Source: Bacillus sp. B1-b2 (GTDB lineage Bacteria; Bacillota; Bacilli; Bacillales; Cytobacillaceae). From it: a DNA stretch of 64,000 nt. Numbering within the stretch: position 1 is the first letter of the stretch; each line of letters starts with the position of its first letter. Under the pieces are notes generated by a model that was not told where the DNA came from, ran no database searches, and was given only the letters and a program-made list of their open reading frames with translations. The stretch spans positions 35,901-99,900 of the forward strand of contig NZ_WEHU01000018.1 in NCBI RefSeq assembly GCF_009183415.1. The letters are read 5' to 3'. A program made the position numbers and the translations under genes. Shown in pieces: positions 8,747 through 18,936 of the stretch.

Positions 8747-9592
8747 TTATGATTTATTAATCATAAATAGAACTAATTTTTCCCAAAATTTCCATGGAAG
8801 CCATTGTCTTGCTAACATCATTTGCTTGACTCCTCTTCCTACAGAATAACGTAACCTTGGGGAATTCTCATTAGCAATTTTATAGACTTTTTTAGCTACT
8901 ATGGACGGACCTTCGTAATGTTTACTACTATTTTCTAAATAAGACTCTATTTGTTTGAGGTAATTCCAATATGGTGAGGTTTTTTTTTGTGACTCAGTTG
9001 CCATCTTCTTTCCACTTGTCCAAATATTGGTACGAAAGGAGCCAGGCTCTACTAAAGCAACATAGATAGAAAAAGGTAATAATTCCAATCGTAAGGCTTC
9101 ACTCCACCCCTCTAAAGCAAATTTTGAAGAAACATAAGGGCTTATTCCAGGAAACCCCAATAATCCACTTATACTACTAATATTAATAATTCTTCCTTGC
9201 TCTTGTTTACGCATGATAGGAAGGATACTTTGCGTTACTCTTATCGTTCCATATAGATTGGTATTCATTTGTTCTTGATATTCAAGGATAGATACTTCCT
9301 CTGCAAATCCTGCGCCTGCGTAACCTGCATTATTGATTAGCACATCCACTCTATTAAGCTCTTCTATGTAGGTTTGAAATTCCTTTACGGAACAGTCTAT
9401 AGTAACATCTAAAGGTAATATTTTTATATTTTCTTCGATGCCTCTTTCCCTAGCTATATCCATCAATACCATTCTCTTCGTTATATCTCTCATTGTTGCA
9501 ACAACAAAAAAACTTGAGGTAGCAAACTCTATTGCCATTTCTAACCCAAATCCACTATTTGCACCTGTAATAACCACCACTTTTTTATCCAA
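8747..9592 (-). CDS. Short-chain dehydrogenase/reductase
   Basis: A 281-aa classical SDR. The cofactor motif TGANSGFG is at 10-17, NNAG follows a VDVLI strand, the catalytic Ser is in NISSISG and YVSSK carries Tyr and Lys. The C-terminal extension carries a hydrophobic end (FWEKLVLFM), so loose membrane association is possible. The substrate is unknown. It lies 78 bases upstream of the aldo/keto reductase on the same strand and may be co-transcribed. Confidence 0.82.
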   Translation of the reverse strand: MDKKVVVITGANSGFGLEMAIEFATSSFFVVATMRDITKRMVLMDIARERGIEENIKILPLDVTIDCSVKEFQTYIEELNRVDVLINNAGYAGAGFAEEVSILEYQEQMNTNLYGTIRVTQSILPIMRKQEQGRIINISSISGLLGFPGISPYVSSKFALEGWSEALRLELLPFSIYVALVEPGSFRTNIWTSGKKMATESQKKTSPYWNYLKQIESYLENSSKHYEGPSIVAKKVYKIANENSPRLRYSVGRGVKQMMLARQWLPWKFWEKLVLFMINKS

Positions 9593-10004
9593 TTAAACAC
9601 CTTCTATTATTATGTTTTATGTAAGCTGACTTTCTACACATTATGTATTACTTAATACTTTGCTTCCCTTTTTATTAATTTATCATGATTAACTGTTATT
9701 GTCTGTTTTATGTAAGCTATTCGCAAAAAGTCTATTCAAATAATAATAACATCCCAAAATTAAATCTTTGGAAATGAATAATGCGTAACTTATCTAGACA
9801 GAGGTAATACTTAAAATGAAAGAAGGAAATAGCTCAATTGTAAACTAATTATAAATTTTGTAAAAAAGTAAACAGTATTAAGTAAACCTAATATTAATTT
9901 TTTGTAAATTTTAATACAAAATACTAGGATATTCGACATATTTCCTTTACAATATGTAAGTCTTGGTCAAATTTTTTGTTATATATTAATGGAGGTAACC
10001 ACAA
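9593..10004. other. Intergenic control region of the phosphate transport pair
   Basis: About 410 AT-rich bases between divergent genes. The 3' end holds the strong GGAGGTAAC ribosome site for the DUF47 gene. Short TTTACA and GTAAAC elements are scattered through 9850-9960, but I could not define one promoter or a Pho box with confidence. Confidence 0.4.
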
Positions 10005-10622
10005 ATGGTTTTTAAGAAACAAGATAAATTTGCAGTATTACTAAAAAATATTGCTTCTAATCTTAAAGAAGGAGCAGATTACTTCGCTGATTATAAAATT
10101 AAAAATGTAAGTGATCTTAAAATCTTTTCTGAAACAATGAAAGAGATTGAAACAAAAGGTGATACCTATGTTCATGAGGTTATTACTGAATTAAATAAAG
10201 CTTTTATCACTCCTATTGAAAGAGAAGACATTCTTGCACTATCCATGAGCATGGATGACGTATTAGATGGATTAGAACATAGTGCTGCTTTACTTGAAAT
10301 GTACAATATTATAAGTGCAGATGAATATATGCTTCGCTTTGTAGAAGAAATTAAAAGCTGTGCTATTGAAATTGATAAAGCGGTTGATTTATTAACAACG
10401 AAAAAATTACCTAAGATTAGAGAATACGCTATTAGAATTAAAGATCATGAATCTAAATGTGATGGTATCCTACGTCAATCTATTAAAAATTTATTCGCTG
10501 TAGAGAAAGATCCTATTCGCATTATTCAATATAAAGAAGTATATGAAAACCTTGAGGATATCGCTGATTATTGTCAAAGTGTAGCAAATACTCTTGAAAG
10601 TATTATTATGAAGAACGCGTAA
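10005..10622 (+). CDS. DUF47/PhoU-like regulator of phosphate transport
   Basis: A 205-aa all-helical protein of the DUF47 (TIGR00153) family related to PhoU. It shows the paired EXXXD-rich helices typical of the fold (for example EDILALSMSMDDVLDGLEH and YENLEDIADYCQSV). Such proteins are encoded just upstream of Pit carriers and are thought to tune uptake. The gene ends 14 bases before pit and shares its transcript. Confidence 0.88.
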   Translation: MVFKKQDKFAVLLKNIASNLKEGADYFADYKIKNVSDLKIFSETMKEIETKGDTYVHEVITELNKAFITPIEREDILALSMSMDDVLDGLEHSAALLEMYNIISADEYMLRFVEEIKSCAIEIDKAVDLLTTKKLPKIREYAIRIKDHESKCDGILRQSIKNLFAVEKDPIRIIQYKEVYENLEDIADYCQSVANTLESIIMKNA

Positions 10623-10636
10623 GGAGCCTTAATTGC

Positions 10637-11635
10637 ATGAATACATTATTAATACTCACTATACTAATCGTGGTATTTGCTTTAGCATTTGATTTCATTA
10701 ATGGGTTTCACGATACAGCCAATTCTATCGCAACTGCTGTATCTACTAAAGCCCTTAAACCGAAACATGCTATCATTTTAGCCGCTTGCATGAATTTCGT
10801 TGGCGCCATGACCTTTACTGGTGTTGCCAAAACTATTACAAAAGGAATTGTAAATCCTTTTGAATTAACAAATGGCTCCCTTGTAATTCTTGCCGCTTTG
10901 ATTGCTGCAATTATTTGGAACTTAGTCACTTGGTATTACGGAATCCCAAGTAGTTCTTCTCATGCTATTATTGGAGCAATCGCTGGAGCTGCTATTGCAT
11001 CTTCTGGTTTCACTTCGCTAAATTATACTGGCTTTATCAAAATTATTGAAGCCCTTTTACTATCACCAATTATTGCATTTGTAGTTGGTTATATAGTTTA
11101 TACTCTCTTTAAGCTATTTTTTAAAGATTTAAACTTAACAAAAACAAATAGACGTTTTCGTTATTTCCAGATTTTCACTGCTGCGCTCCAATCTTATACA
11201 CATGGTACAAATGATGCTCAAAAAGCAATGGGGATTATAACCATGGCTTTACTAGCTAATGGTTATGTAACTTCAGAAGATGTACCTTTCTGGGTACAAT
11301 TTGCTTGTGCTCTTGCAATGGGATTAGGAACATCTGTGGGTGGATGGAAAATCATTAAAACGGTTGGTGGCAACATTATGAAGATTCGTCCAGTAAATGG
11401 CGTTGCAGCTGATATCACAGGAGCTGCCATCATTTTCGGATCGACTCTTATTCATTTGCCAGTTAGTACAACTCATGTTATTTCTTCTTCTATCCTTGGA
11501 GTTGGTGCTTCACACCGCTTAAAAGGCGTAAAATGGGGAACGGCTCAAAGAATGCTTATTACATGGGTAATTACATTACCTATTTCAGCATCTATTGCTG
11601 CCATTTGTTATTTTATTTTAAATATGTTCTTATAA
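10637..11635 (+). CDS. pit: Low-affinity inorganic phosphate transporter Pit
   Basis: A 332-aa PiT-family carrier moving metal-phosphate or phosphate with a cation. Both signature repeats are present: GFHDTANSIATAVSTK near residue 23 and THGTNDAQKAMG near 195, plus SSSHAIIGAIAGAA and STTHVISSSILGVG. About ten membrane segments can be counted. It sits 14 bases behind the DUF47 gene and is followed by a strong terminator. Confidence 0.92.
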   Translation: MNTLLILTILIVVFALAFDFINGFHDTANSIATAVSTKALKPKHAIILAACMNFVGAMTFTGVAKTITKGIVNPFELTNGSLVILAALIAAIIWNLVTWYYGIPSSSSHAIIGAIAGAAIASSGFTSLNYTGFIKIIEALLLSPIIAFVVGYIVYTLFKLFFKDLNLTKTNRRFRYFQIFTAALQSYTHGTNDAQKAMGIITMALLANGYVTSEDVPFWVQFACALAMGLGTSVGGWKIIKTVGGNIMKIRPVNGVAADITGAAIIFGSTLIHLPVSTTHVISSSILGVGASHRLKGVKWGTAQRMLITWVITLPISASIAAICYFILNMFL

Positions 11636-11641
11636 TTAGAG

Positions 11642-11668
11642 AAAGCCACCGTTTATGGTGGCTTTTTT
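11642..11668 (+). terminator. Terminator of the DUF47-pit operon
   Basis: A 9-bp stem AAAGCCACC / GGTGGCTTT with a 6-nt loop and a long T run, directly after the pit stop. Confidence 0.9.
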
Positions 11669-11847
11669 TGCGATGTAAGAACATTTCATGCACTTTCATT
11701 AAGATGAAAGAATCATTTATAATATTTTACTGGTTAGTACATATTTTCAGCGTTTAACTAAACTCACACCCAATTTAAATCTTCTATTTCTTTATTTTTC
11801 ATCATATGCATGTAATAGTTGGACAAGAATGGATAGGATGATGTGAT

Positions 11848-12423
11848 TTGTTAGATAAAATGGCTGCTATTTTTATAGGAAGTCTCTTAATTGGAATAGG
11901 AGTAAATGGATTTTTAGTTCCTCACCAACTTTTAGACGGAGGATTAATTGGAATTGGTCTAATTCTACATTATCATTACGATATTCCAACAGGCTTTATG
12001 ATGATTCTTATGAGTATTCCTTTATATATTCTCGTTTGGTTTTATAACAAAGAATATTTTTTCTATGGAATAGTTGGTTTTTTAGTATCTTCTTTTTCTA
12101 TTGATATGTTCTCCTTTCTACGAGAAACCTTCCATGTCCAAATGATTATTAGTTCAATTGTAGGTGGAGCTATTATTGGAATCGGAATTGGTTTGATGTT
12201 AAGGTTTGAAACAAGCACCGGCGGAACAGATTTAATCGCCCAGATCCTATCTAATATTCTCTCTATTCATGCAGGAATCATTATTCTTCTCATTGATGGA
12301 GTAGTATTAATAAGCGGCTATAACATCGTTGGATTACATACATTATTAGCTTCCTTTATCACGATCCTTTTTGTAGCTCTATTTACTACCCTCTTAGGAA
12401 AAAAACCAATACCAAAAAGCTGA
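11848..12423 (+). CDS. YitT-family membrane protein, short form
   Basis: A 191-aa membrane protein with five to six hydrophobic segments and YitT-type motifs: GIGVNGFLVPHQLLDGGLIGIGL near the start and FETSTGGTDLIAQIL in the middle. The C-terminal cytosolic DUF2179 domain of full-length YitT proteins is absent. The start is TTG 11848 behind GGATAGGATG. The transport substrate is not established for this family. It ends in a terminator shared with the convergent kinase gene. Confidence 0.75.
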   Translation: MLDKMAAIFIGSLLIGIGVNGFLVPHQLLDGGLIGIGLILHYHYDIPTGFMMILMSIPLYILVWFYNKEYFFYGIVGFLVSSFSIDMFSFLRETFHVQMIISSIVGGAIIGIGIGLMLRFETSTGGTDLIAQILSNILSIHAGIIILLIDGVVLISGYNIVGLHTLLASFITILFVALFTTLLGKKPIPKS

Positions 12424-12449
12424 CCTAAGAATCTTATCTTAAGCCAGCT
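12418..12449. terminator. Bidirectional terminator overlapping the YitT stop
   Basis: Arms AGCTGACCTAAGA and TCTTAAGCCAGCT pair with two mismatches or wobbles, between convergent genes. Confidence 0.6.
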
Positions 12450-12454
12450 CTCTA

Positions 12455-15322
12455 TTAATTATCTTTCGGTATTAAAACCTGCCCAACCTTACCCATTTTT
12501 AATAAGGTTTGTATAATAGATTTAGAAAGTTCACTAGGTGGATATGGTTTTACTAAGTAATCCATTGCTCCAAGTGATATACCTTTTTCCTTCTCATCAA
12601 GAGCCGTCGATACTATTACAGGTATATACTTTAACTGCTCTGACTCCTTCAGCTTTTTCATGATCTCCCATCCATCTAGTTGGTCATCCTGTAGCATGAT
12701 ATCTAATACAACAGCATCTGGTGGGTTCTCTGCTAAATATTTTATTGCCTCTTGTCCATTTTGAAAATAGGTAACTTGAAATCCATTATCTTGCAATTCA
12801 TGAACAATTAATTCACCAAGACTTACATCATCTTCTACAACCAATACCTTATAATGTTGTCTTTGTTCCATTTGCTGATCATTTTCCATTATATTGGCAC
12901 TAACTACCTTTGCAGCTGGGAAAACAAGGATGAAAGTACTTCCCTTTCCATACTCAGATTCCACTATTACTTTTCCATCATGTGCATTCATGATTTCCTG
13001 TACTATAGCTAACCCTAAACCTGTACCACCTATTTTTCTTCTATCAGAGTTATCAACTCGATAAAACTTGGTAAATAGCTTATCCATAGCAGATTCAGGA
13101 ATTCCTAACCCTTCATCAGATATAGCTAGTTTAATTTGTTGAGAATCCTCATAAAGTTTAATCTCTATCTTGCCACCATCTGGTGAATATTTAATAGCAT
13201 TACTTAAGATATTCGTGATAACCTGTTCTACTTTTGCCTTATCTCCTAATATAACACTTTCAGCTAATTTATTAATAACGGAAATAGTATGCGTAGAAGT
13301 TGCATTAATTTGTAAATGATCTTTAACTCGTTCTACAATAGGCAGTAGTTCAATGTATTTTTTCTCATATGCTTGCTTACCTGCCTCCATACGTTGAACA
13401 TCTAAGAAATCATTTATTAGAGAAGTCAGTCGTTTTGCTTCTCCATAAATAGTATTCAAATATTTCTTCTGCTTTTCTACCTTTAAGTCACGATTAATCA
13501 TTAGTTCTGTGAAGCCTAAAATACTTGCAAGTGGTGTTCGTAATTCATGACTTACCGTACTAACAAATTCTGATTTCATTCTATCTACTTCATACTCTTT
13601 TGTAATATCTCTATAGACAAATACCGATCCGAATTTATCTGTTCCTCTGTGAAGCTCTTCCATGTAGATATTAATGACTTTACCATCCTTTGTGAAAGCA
13701 ACACAAGATTGCTGTTGCTTCTCTTTTATAGAAGCCTCCATAAAGTCAAGCAACTCTTCAGTTTCTACAAATTGCATCTGTAAATACTTCATCCATTCAT
13801 CCCATGAGCAGCCTACATAAAACACTGTTTCTTTTGGGTCTCCCACTAAGCTAGAGAATTTCTTATTCACTAATATAATTTCACCAGAATCACTTACTAA
13901 TTGGATACCTTCTTGAACTGTATTTAGAATATCTCGATTTAATACACGATCTTTTTCTGTTTGCTCAAATAGATATATCTTCTCTAAGGATATCCCAATT
14001 TGTTTTGCTAACGAAATAAATTCTTCCTTGTCAAAAGTCGTAAATGCATCACTAAAACGACTTAACATAATAACAGCGATAATGTCATCTTTTGCATTTA
14101 AAACAGGTATATAAAGATCATGCACATACCCTTTTTCTAAATGATATCCTTTTTCCTGTACAGAAAGCTCTCTTGTTAAGATAAATGGCGCCTTGTCTTT
14201 TTTCAAACGATCAAACATACCAGTGAAAAGATAATCCTTGAATTGCTCCGCTCCTTCTGGTGCAATTCCATATGAAGCATATGCACTATCCTCCAACATA
14301 ACTATGATCCCTCTATCTGCTCGTAATACCGCTGAAAGATTTCGAATAATGCTTTCTAGTACATCTGTTTTGAAAAGGCTACTAGATATCCCATTTATTA
14401 AGCTATTTCTACGTTTTAGAGATTCTTCATTTAATTGAACCGTCTCTAGCACTCTTTCTAATTCTAGTTGCTGTGCTTGTAATTCATCTTGCTGTGCAAG
14501 TAGTTCTTCGTTATGAGCCGTTAAATCTTGTTCTTTCTCTTGAATACTTTGAATCATGTGTTTAAATGCCACGGATAATGTAGATAATTCATCTTCACGA
14601 CTCTTATCCACATGAATTACAGCATGATTACCCTTTGCTATTTCATAAGCAGCTAATGCAAAATCCGACAATGGCTTTCCAATTCTATTCACCATTGTGC
14701 GACCAATAAAGAAAACAATGAAAATAACGAGTACAATATATACTAAAAAGCCGACCTGAAGTATGGCAATTTGCTTCTTCAAATGATCTACTTCTTTATT
14801 TAATAAATCATTTGTTGATAAAATATAATTATTTAAATCGGTTTTAATTCCGTTACTTCGTTCTGTTCCACCATCTGCAGCAATATTTGCCACTGCTTCT
14901 GTATCTCCATTTTCAAAATAGCGAAATGCTTCTGGAAGTATTCCATTAAAATAGTAGTCATGAAAACTCTTCAATTCTGAAACGAGAAGATAATCATCTT
15001 CCGTTACTGCTACAACGTTGAATTGATCAATTAATTTTTGTGCTTCTATTCCTTCTTCTATACTAGACTGTTTCATGTCACTATTTTTAAAAGCAAAATA
15101 CCCTCTAGCATCGAACATAGCTTTATCTAGATGGTTATTTAAGTCTCTTACAATCGTTGTTTTTTCGACTAATGTACTTCTCGTTTCTACGTATTGATTA
15201 TTTATCCTTTCTTGTTCAAAAACCAATAGAATGCCACCAATTAAAAATAATAGAATGAAAAAGCAAATCAAGGCAACAAACTGCCTTGATATACTTTTAC
15301 GAAGGTATGATTTAATATTCAT
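12455..15322 (-). CDS. Hybrid sensor histidine kinase of the EPS operon
   Basis: A 955-aa membrane kinase. Segments are TM about 17-34, an extracytoplasmic sensor about 35-185, TM about 186-208, HAMP about 209-262, coiled coil to 300, GAF about 315-455 and PAS about 465-575. HisKA follows with phospho-acceptor H592 (STVSHELRTPL), then HATPase_c with NILSNAIKYSPDGG and GGTGLGLAI, and a C-terminal receiver domain with VVLDIMLQD. It overlaps the upstream single-domain response regulator by 11 bases and is the last gene of the seven-gene operon. With the Hpt protein at 22.7 kb it could form a multi-step phosphorelay. Confidence 0.9.
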   Translation of the reverse strand: MNIKSYLRKSISRQFVALICFFILLFLIGGILLVFEQERINNQYVETRSTLVEKTTIVRDLNNHLDKAMFDARGYFAFKNSDMKQSSIEEGIEAQKLIDQFNVVAVTEDDYLLVSELKSFHDYYFNGILPEAFRYFENGDTEAVANIAADGGTERSNGIKTDLNNYILSTNDLLNKEVDHLKKQIAILQVGFLVYIVLVIFIVFFIGRTMVNRIGKPLSDFALAAYEIAKGNHAVIHVDKSREDELSTLSVAFKHMIQSIQEKEQDLTAHNEELLAQQDELQAQQLELERVLETVQLNEESLKRRNSLINGISSSLFKTDVLESIIRNLSAVLRADRGIIVMLEDSAYASYGIAPEGAEQFKDYLFTGMFDRLKKDKAPFILTRELSVQEKGYHLEKGYVHDLYIPVLNAKDDIIAVIMLSRFSDAFTTFDKEEFISLAKQIGISLEKIYLFEQTEKDRVLNRDILNTVQEGIQLVSDSGEIILVNKKFSSLVGDPKETVFYVGCSWDEWMKYLQMQFVETEELLDFMEASIKEKQQQSCVAFTKDGKVINIYMEELHRGTDKFGSVFVYRDITKEYEVDRMKSEFVSTVSHELRTPLASILGFTELMINRDLKVEKQKKYLNTIYGEAKRLTSLINDFLDVQRMEAGKQAYEKKYIELLPIVERVKDHLQINATSTHTISVINKLAESVILGDKAKVEQVITNILSNAIKYSPDGGKIEIKLYEDSQQIKLAISDEGLGIPESAMDKLFTKFYRVDNSDRRKIGGTGLGLAIVQEIMNAHDGKVIVESEYGKGSTFILVFPAAKVVSANIMENDQQMEQRQHYKVLVVEDDVSLGELIVHELQDNGFQVTYFQNGQEAIKYLAENPPDAVVLDIMLQDDQLDGWEIMKKLKESEQLKYIPVIVSTALDEKEKGISLGAMDYLVKPYPPSELSKSIIQTLLKMGKVGQVLIPKDN

Positions 15323-15698
15323 CGAGAATTTCCTCTACTTTATTTAATAGAGCAAGGGGACTAAACGGCTTTGCCATAAAATAATCTGCTCCCGCTGCAA
15401 TAACATCCTGCTGCTCATGTGTTTGACTTTTAGCACTTAGCATCAATATTTTCAAATGCTTTTTCTCCTCATTTCCTCTTACCTTCTCAATAACTTCTAA
15501 ACCAGTCATAATCGGCATCATATAATCAAGAATTAATAAATCATATTCATTTTGTTCAATTAGTCCCAAGGCCTCTTCTCCGTCTTGCGCCTCATCAATG
15601 GAATAATCATCTTCAAGCGTATCTACAATTAACATTCTTAATACTTCTTCATCTTCAGCCAACAATAATCGTTTCACTTTTATCTTCTCCCTATTCAC
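15312..15698 (-). CDS. Single-domain response regulator
   Basis: A 128-aa stand-alone receiver (CheY-like) with acidic pocket AEDEE near 14-18, phospho-acceptor D58 (LLILDYMMP), Ser in LMLSAKS and the conserved Lys in MAKPFSPL. It has no output domain, so it should act by protein contact or as a phosphoryl shuttle between the hybrid kinase and Hpt. It overlaps both neighbours by a few bases, which implies coupled translation. Confidence 0.9.
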   Translation of the reverse strand: MNREKIKVKRLLLAEDEEVLRMLIVDTLEDDYSIDEAQDGEEALGLIEQNEYDLLILDYMMPIMTGLEVIEKVRGNEEKKHLKILMLSAKSQTHEQQDVIAAGADYFMAKPFSPLALLNKVEEILDEY

Positions 15699-18600
15699 CG
15701 ATCTCTTGGAAGTAATCTTGTAGAATATAATAAGAAGATTTCAATCTTTCGTGAAAAGCTGGCTCTTCCCATTTATCCCAAGTATACAATTGAGTAGAAT
15801 CAGCCATGATCATATTTTGGTCCTTTAGCTCTGGTAAGGAAGAGATTACACTCTTATCCTTTTCCATCACAACAGCCATTCTAATACCCTCTGTATATTC
15901 ACTACCTTCTAACCCTTTTTCCCATAGATCTGCCATAATCTCTTTTTGACTTGGGTCCTTTACATTTAATAGAGCCCAAGGAATTCTTATTTCCAATGTT
16001 TTCTTATCGTTACTGATACTTATATCGGTTAAGCTGTTAAAGTCTTTATCATTAGGATTTCCACTTCCAAAAGTTAATTTTCCTGTGACATAGGATTGGA
16101 AAGGTATCTTTGTATCTGGTATTTCCAGTTCTTTATTTAGCGTTAATCGAATCGGATTAAATATACCACTAGCTTTATTTCTCGCATAAGTCTCCTCTTC
16201 GATCATTTTTAGAATAGATCCATAATGATAAGTAAAGCTATCATAATAACTATCCACAAACATCTCAGAACTATCTTTATCGGAAATATCTATTAAGAAA
16301 TCTACTCCGAAATCTGTTTTAACCTCATTATTCGATAATTTAATGGTCGTTTGTCCTTGATTATCTATCGTGTCTAGAAGTAAATATGTATGATCCTTAC
16401 TTAAATCTAGTGCAGCGTTATAATCTAGTCTGATATTAACCTGTTGCTCATCACTAGTTACATGAACAGTTTTCAAAACACTACTTTCTGATGAAGCGGT
16501 ATAGATCGGAGAGACATTTAATCTATCCCAATCCTCTGTATTACCATCCACATAGATGGTTGGCTCATACTTCCCTGGATCAAAACTTAATAATCCAAAG
16601 TGTTGTTCATTTGTCTGGATATTGGACCAATATGGTCTTCGATCAGGATCATCATAATCCATAGTATTCCATGTTCGTTTGAACCATTCATCCTGCCATG
16701 TAAAGACTAAACCACCTGCATAATTTTCATCCAAAATCATTTGGAACATTTCTCTGTCCATATTTCCTTGCTGTGTTTCAGAGAGGAATCCTTGGTTCAT
16801 GACGTTAATATTATCATGTGTTTTCCCCCTTGAGGATGGAACACCAAACTCAGCTATTAATACAGGCATGTTATGAGCTTCTCTTAAATCATGAAGGTAT
16901 GCTGCATAATTACTTTGCTTTCCTTGTTTATTGATATAGCTTGAATAGCTTTCTTCAAAATTAAGAAAATCAGGATAGTAAGGATACACATGATAAGATG
17001 CAAATAATCCTCCATAAAACTTATCTGTTTTCTTAATATGATTTGGATCCACAACTGCCATATCCTCTTTCTCAGCAGGTTCTGCTGGGTGATCAAGGAG
17101 ATCTGTTGTTACCCAATTCGTGAAGCTCATCGTGTGTTGCCATTGATAATTATCCGCTTCATATTTAGCTGTTTCATCCATCATACCAGCAAGCCATATT
17201 TCAAAAGGAGAACCATTTTCTGTTTCAAAATAAGTGCCCTTTAATTGTGATTTTCCTTTATAAAGCTCATCTGTATTTTTCACAACCTTAGGATCCCACT
17301 CAATACCAATCATATATCCTAATACATATTTTGATATATCAAGCGTGTACTCTCCTGATGCGTGACCTACACGTTCTGGTAATGTAGCGTTACCATGAAC
17401 AATATCAATCATATACTTCAATTCTGTTTCAAAATCATTCTGTACTTCCTCTGCATACGCATCTTGCTTATCCACCAGAATTTCTTCATTAATCCAAGCA
17501 CCATGGAAAAGATATAGTGGTTCCTCTGCAAGTTGATTATATTCATATAATGCTTCATAAAAAGCAGGTGGATGCAATGTATAAATACGAATGGTATTGG
17601 CATGCATCGCCCCAATATCTTTAAACCAGCGCATATATTCCTCTTTTGTAATAGCCGTTTCTCCTGGAAATGCTCCTGGTTTAGAGATTCCCATATTCAC
17701 TCCCTTGACGACGAGGTTTGTCCACTTTCCATCCTTCAAGACTTGAACATATTCATCATTTGTTTTACTATTTAGGATAAAATTATTTTCTTTCATTGTT
17801 TCTACTTTATTCTTCTTAAGAGCTGAGTCATTATGCAATCCATCTTTTAAAATACTCTTCATAATAGGTACATACGTATTCCAGTAGAAGGAATTTCGAT
17901 AAGTGATAAACTTCTTCCACACATCAAGTCCAACTGTTTCATAGATACTTGGTACTTCTGCTTCATCTGCATAATCACCTGCAAAATAATAGGAGGAATA
18001 TTGCTCATTTGCATTTTTAATGATGGCAGGAAAGGTAGAAGGCAATCCGTATCCATCTAATACCTTTTTCCCTTTATCACTAACTGGTAAAGTGTAATTT
18101 GCAAGGATGTCCTGCTCGTCATTAGCACTTACAATATCAAACCAATACCCATATTCCGATTTAATGGATTGATTTAAACTTTCTTTTCCTTGAGTAGTAG
18201 TAGCAAACCGGACTTCTTCTCCATCTAACTCCTTGCCACTAAGTACAAACACATGATCATCTTTATTGATAAATACTAAGCCAGATCCAGTAAAACTCCA
18301 TTTTTCCTGAAAAGTCTCCTCATAGTTTTCTTTCACCCAGACTGGGACCTCTTCTCCCTCTAGATCTGGAAAATATCTTCCTATCCAACCACTCCATGAA
18401 ACATTTAAGAGGTTTGTAATTTTCTCCCTTGCTTCATCACTAGTTGGACTTGCAAACGTATTAAACTCTGCAATTAATGTTTTATTCTTTGACTGAAAAA
18501 GTGCATTTTCCACTTTTTCTACATCTTCCACTTGTAAACCACCATATATTTGATTAGATCGCTCTCCTAAAGTATTACTACCATAGAATTCTTCTTCATA

Positions 18601-18936
18601 GACCCCATATTGATCTGTCATATAAATAACATCATACTTATCTAAGCTCTCTGGTAATTCACTTATCTTGTATTCTCCATCTCCTGTTGGTTTGAACCCT
18701 TTGTAATCACTTTGCTTATAATAAGGCTCACCATTCGGTTTGAGATACTTTTGATTATTTAATAGCCATACTAATCCACTATGTTCTCGGTATGTGTCAT
18801 CTGGGACGGTTTTATCCATTATCAAAATGTTTAATTCGTTAGCGGATTTCAGCTGCCAAAGCCAAAAAGGACTAGAAAGAAGTCCTACAAATAAAAGAAT
18901 TAACACGAAAAAACCTACTGTCTTATTCCACTTCAT
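15691..18936 (-). CDS. Large membrane-anchored glycosidase-like protein
   Basis: A 1081-aa protein with one N-terminal membrane segment (about 7-27), the rest outside. Residues about 405-800 look like a clan-A TIM barrel: GVNMGISKPGAFPGE and HANTIRIYTLHPP at the front, a candidate acid/base Glu in YMIGIEWDP and a candidate nucleophile in VLIAEFGVPSSRG. The C-terminal third is beta-rich and may bind carbohydrate. Encoded next to a processive GT2 synthase, it probably trims, modifies or helps export the polymer. The family assignment is by fold pattern only. Confidence 0.65.
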   Translation of the reverse strand: MKWNKTVGFFVLILLFVGLLSSPFWLWQLKSANELNILIMDKTVPDDTYREHSGLVWLLNNQKYLKPNGEPYYKQSDYKGFKPTGDGEYKISELPESLDKYDVIYMTDQYGVYEEEFYGSNTLGERSNQIYGGLQVEDVEKVENALFQSKNKTLIAEFNTFASPTSDEAREKITNLLNVSWSGWIGRYFPDLEGEEVPVWVKENYEETFQEKWSFTGSGLVFINKDDHVFVLSGKELDGEEVRFATTTQGKESLNQSIKSEYGYWFDIVSANDEQDILANYTLPVSDKGKKVLDGYGLPSTFPAIIKNANEQYSSYYFAGDYADEAEVPSIYETVGLDVWKKFITYRNSFYWNTYVPIMKSILKDGLHNDSALKKNKVETMKENNFILNSKTNDEYVQVLKDGKWTNLVVKGVNMGISKPGAFPGETAITKEEYMRWFKDIGAMHANTIRIYTLHPPAFYEALYEYNQLAEEPLYLFHGAWINEEILVDKQDAYAEEVQNDFETELKYMIDIVHGNATLPERVGHASGEYTLDISKYVLGYMIGIEWDPKVVKNTDELYKGKSQLKGTYFETENGSPFEIWLAGMMDETAKYEADNYQWQHTMSFTNWVTTDLLDHPAEPAEKEDMAVVDPNHIKKTDKFYGGLFASYHVYPYYPDFLNFEESYSSYINKQGKQSNYAAYLHDLREAHNMPVLIAEFGVPSSRGKTHDNINVMNQGFLSETQQGNMDREMFQMILDENYAGGLVFTWQDEWFKRTWNTMDYDDPDRRPYWSNIQTNEQHFGLLSFDPGKYEPTIYVDGNTEDWDRLNVSPIYTASSESSVLKTVHVTSDEQQVNIRLDYNAALDLSKDHTYLLLDTIDNQGQTTIKLSNNEVKTDFGVDFLIDISDKDSSEMFVDSYYDSFTYHYGSILKMIEEETYARNKASGIFNPIRLTLNKELEIPDTKIPFQSYVTGKLTFGSGNPNDKDFNSLTDISISNDKKTLEIRIPWALLNVKDPSQKEIMADLWEKGLEGSEYTEGIRMAVVMEKDKSVISSLPELKDQNMIMADSTQLYTWDKWEEPAFHERLKSSYYILQDYFQEIGE

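Noticed and set aside
9850..9960. Possible Pho box upstream of the DUF47-pit pair
   Set aside because: Only loose TTTACA-like elements without the 11-base spacing of PhoP repeats.
16884..18056. Several 60-80 codon frames within the large glycosidase-like gene
   Set aside because: They overlap a coherent 1081-codon gene with an operon context and lack ribosome sites.
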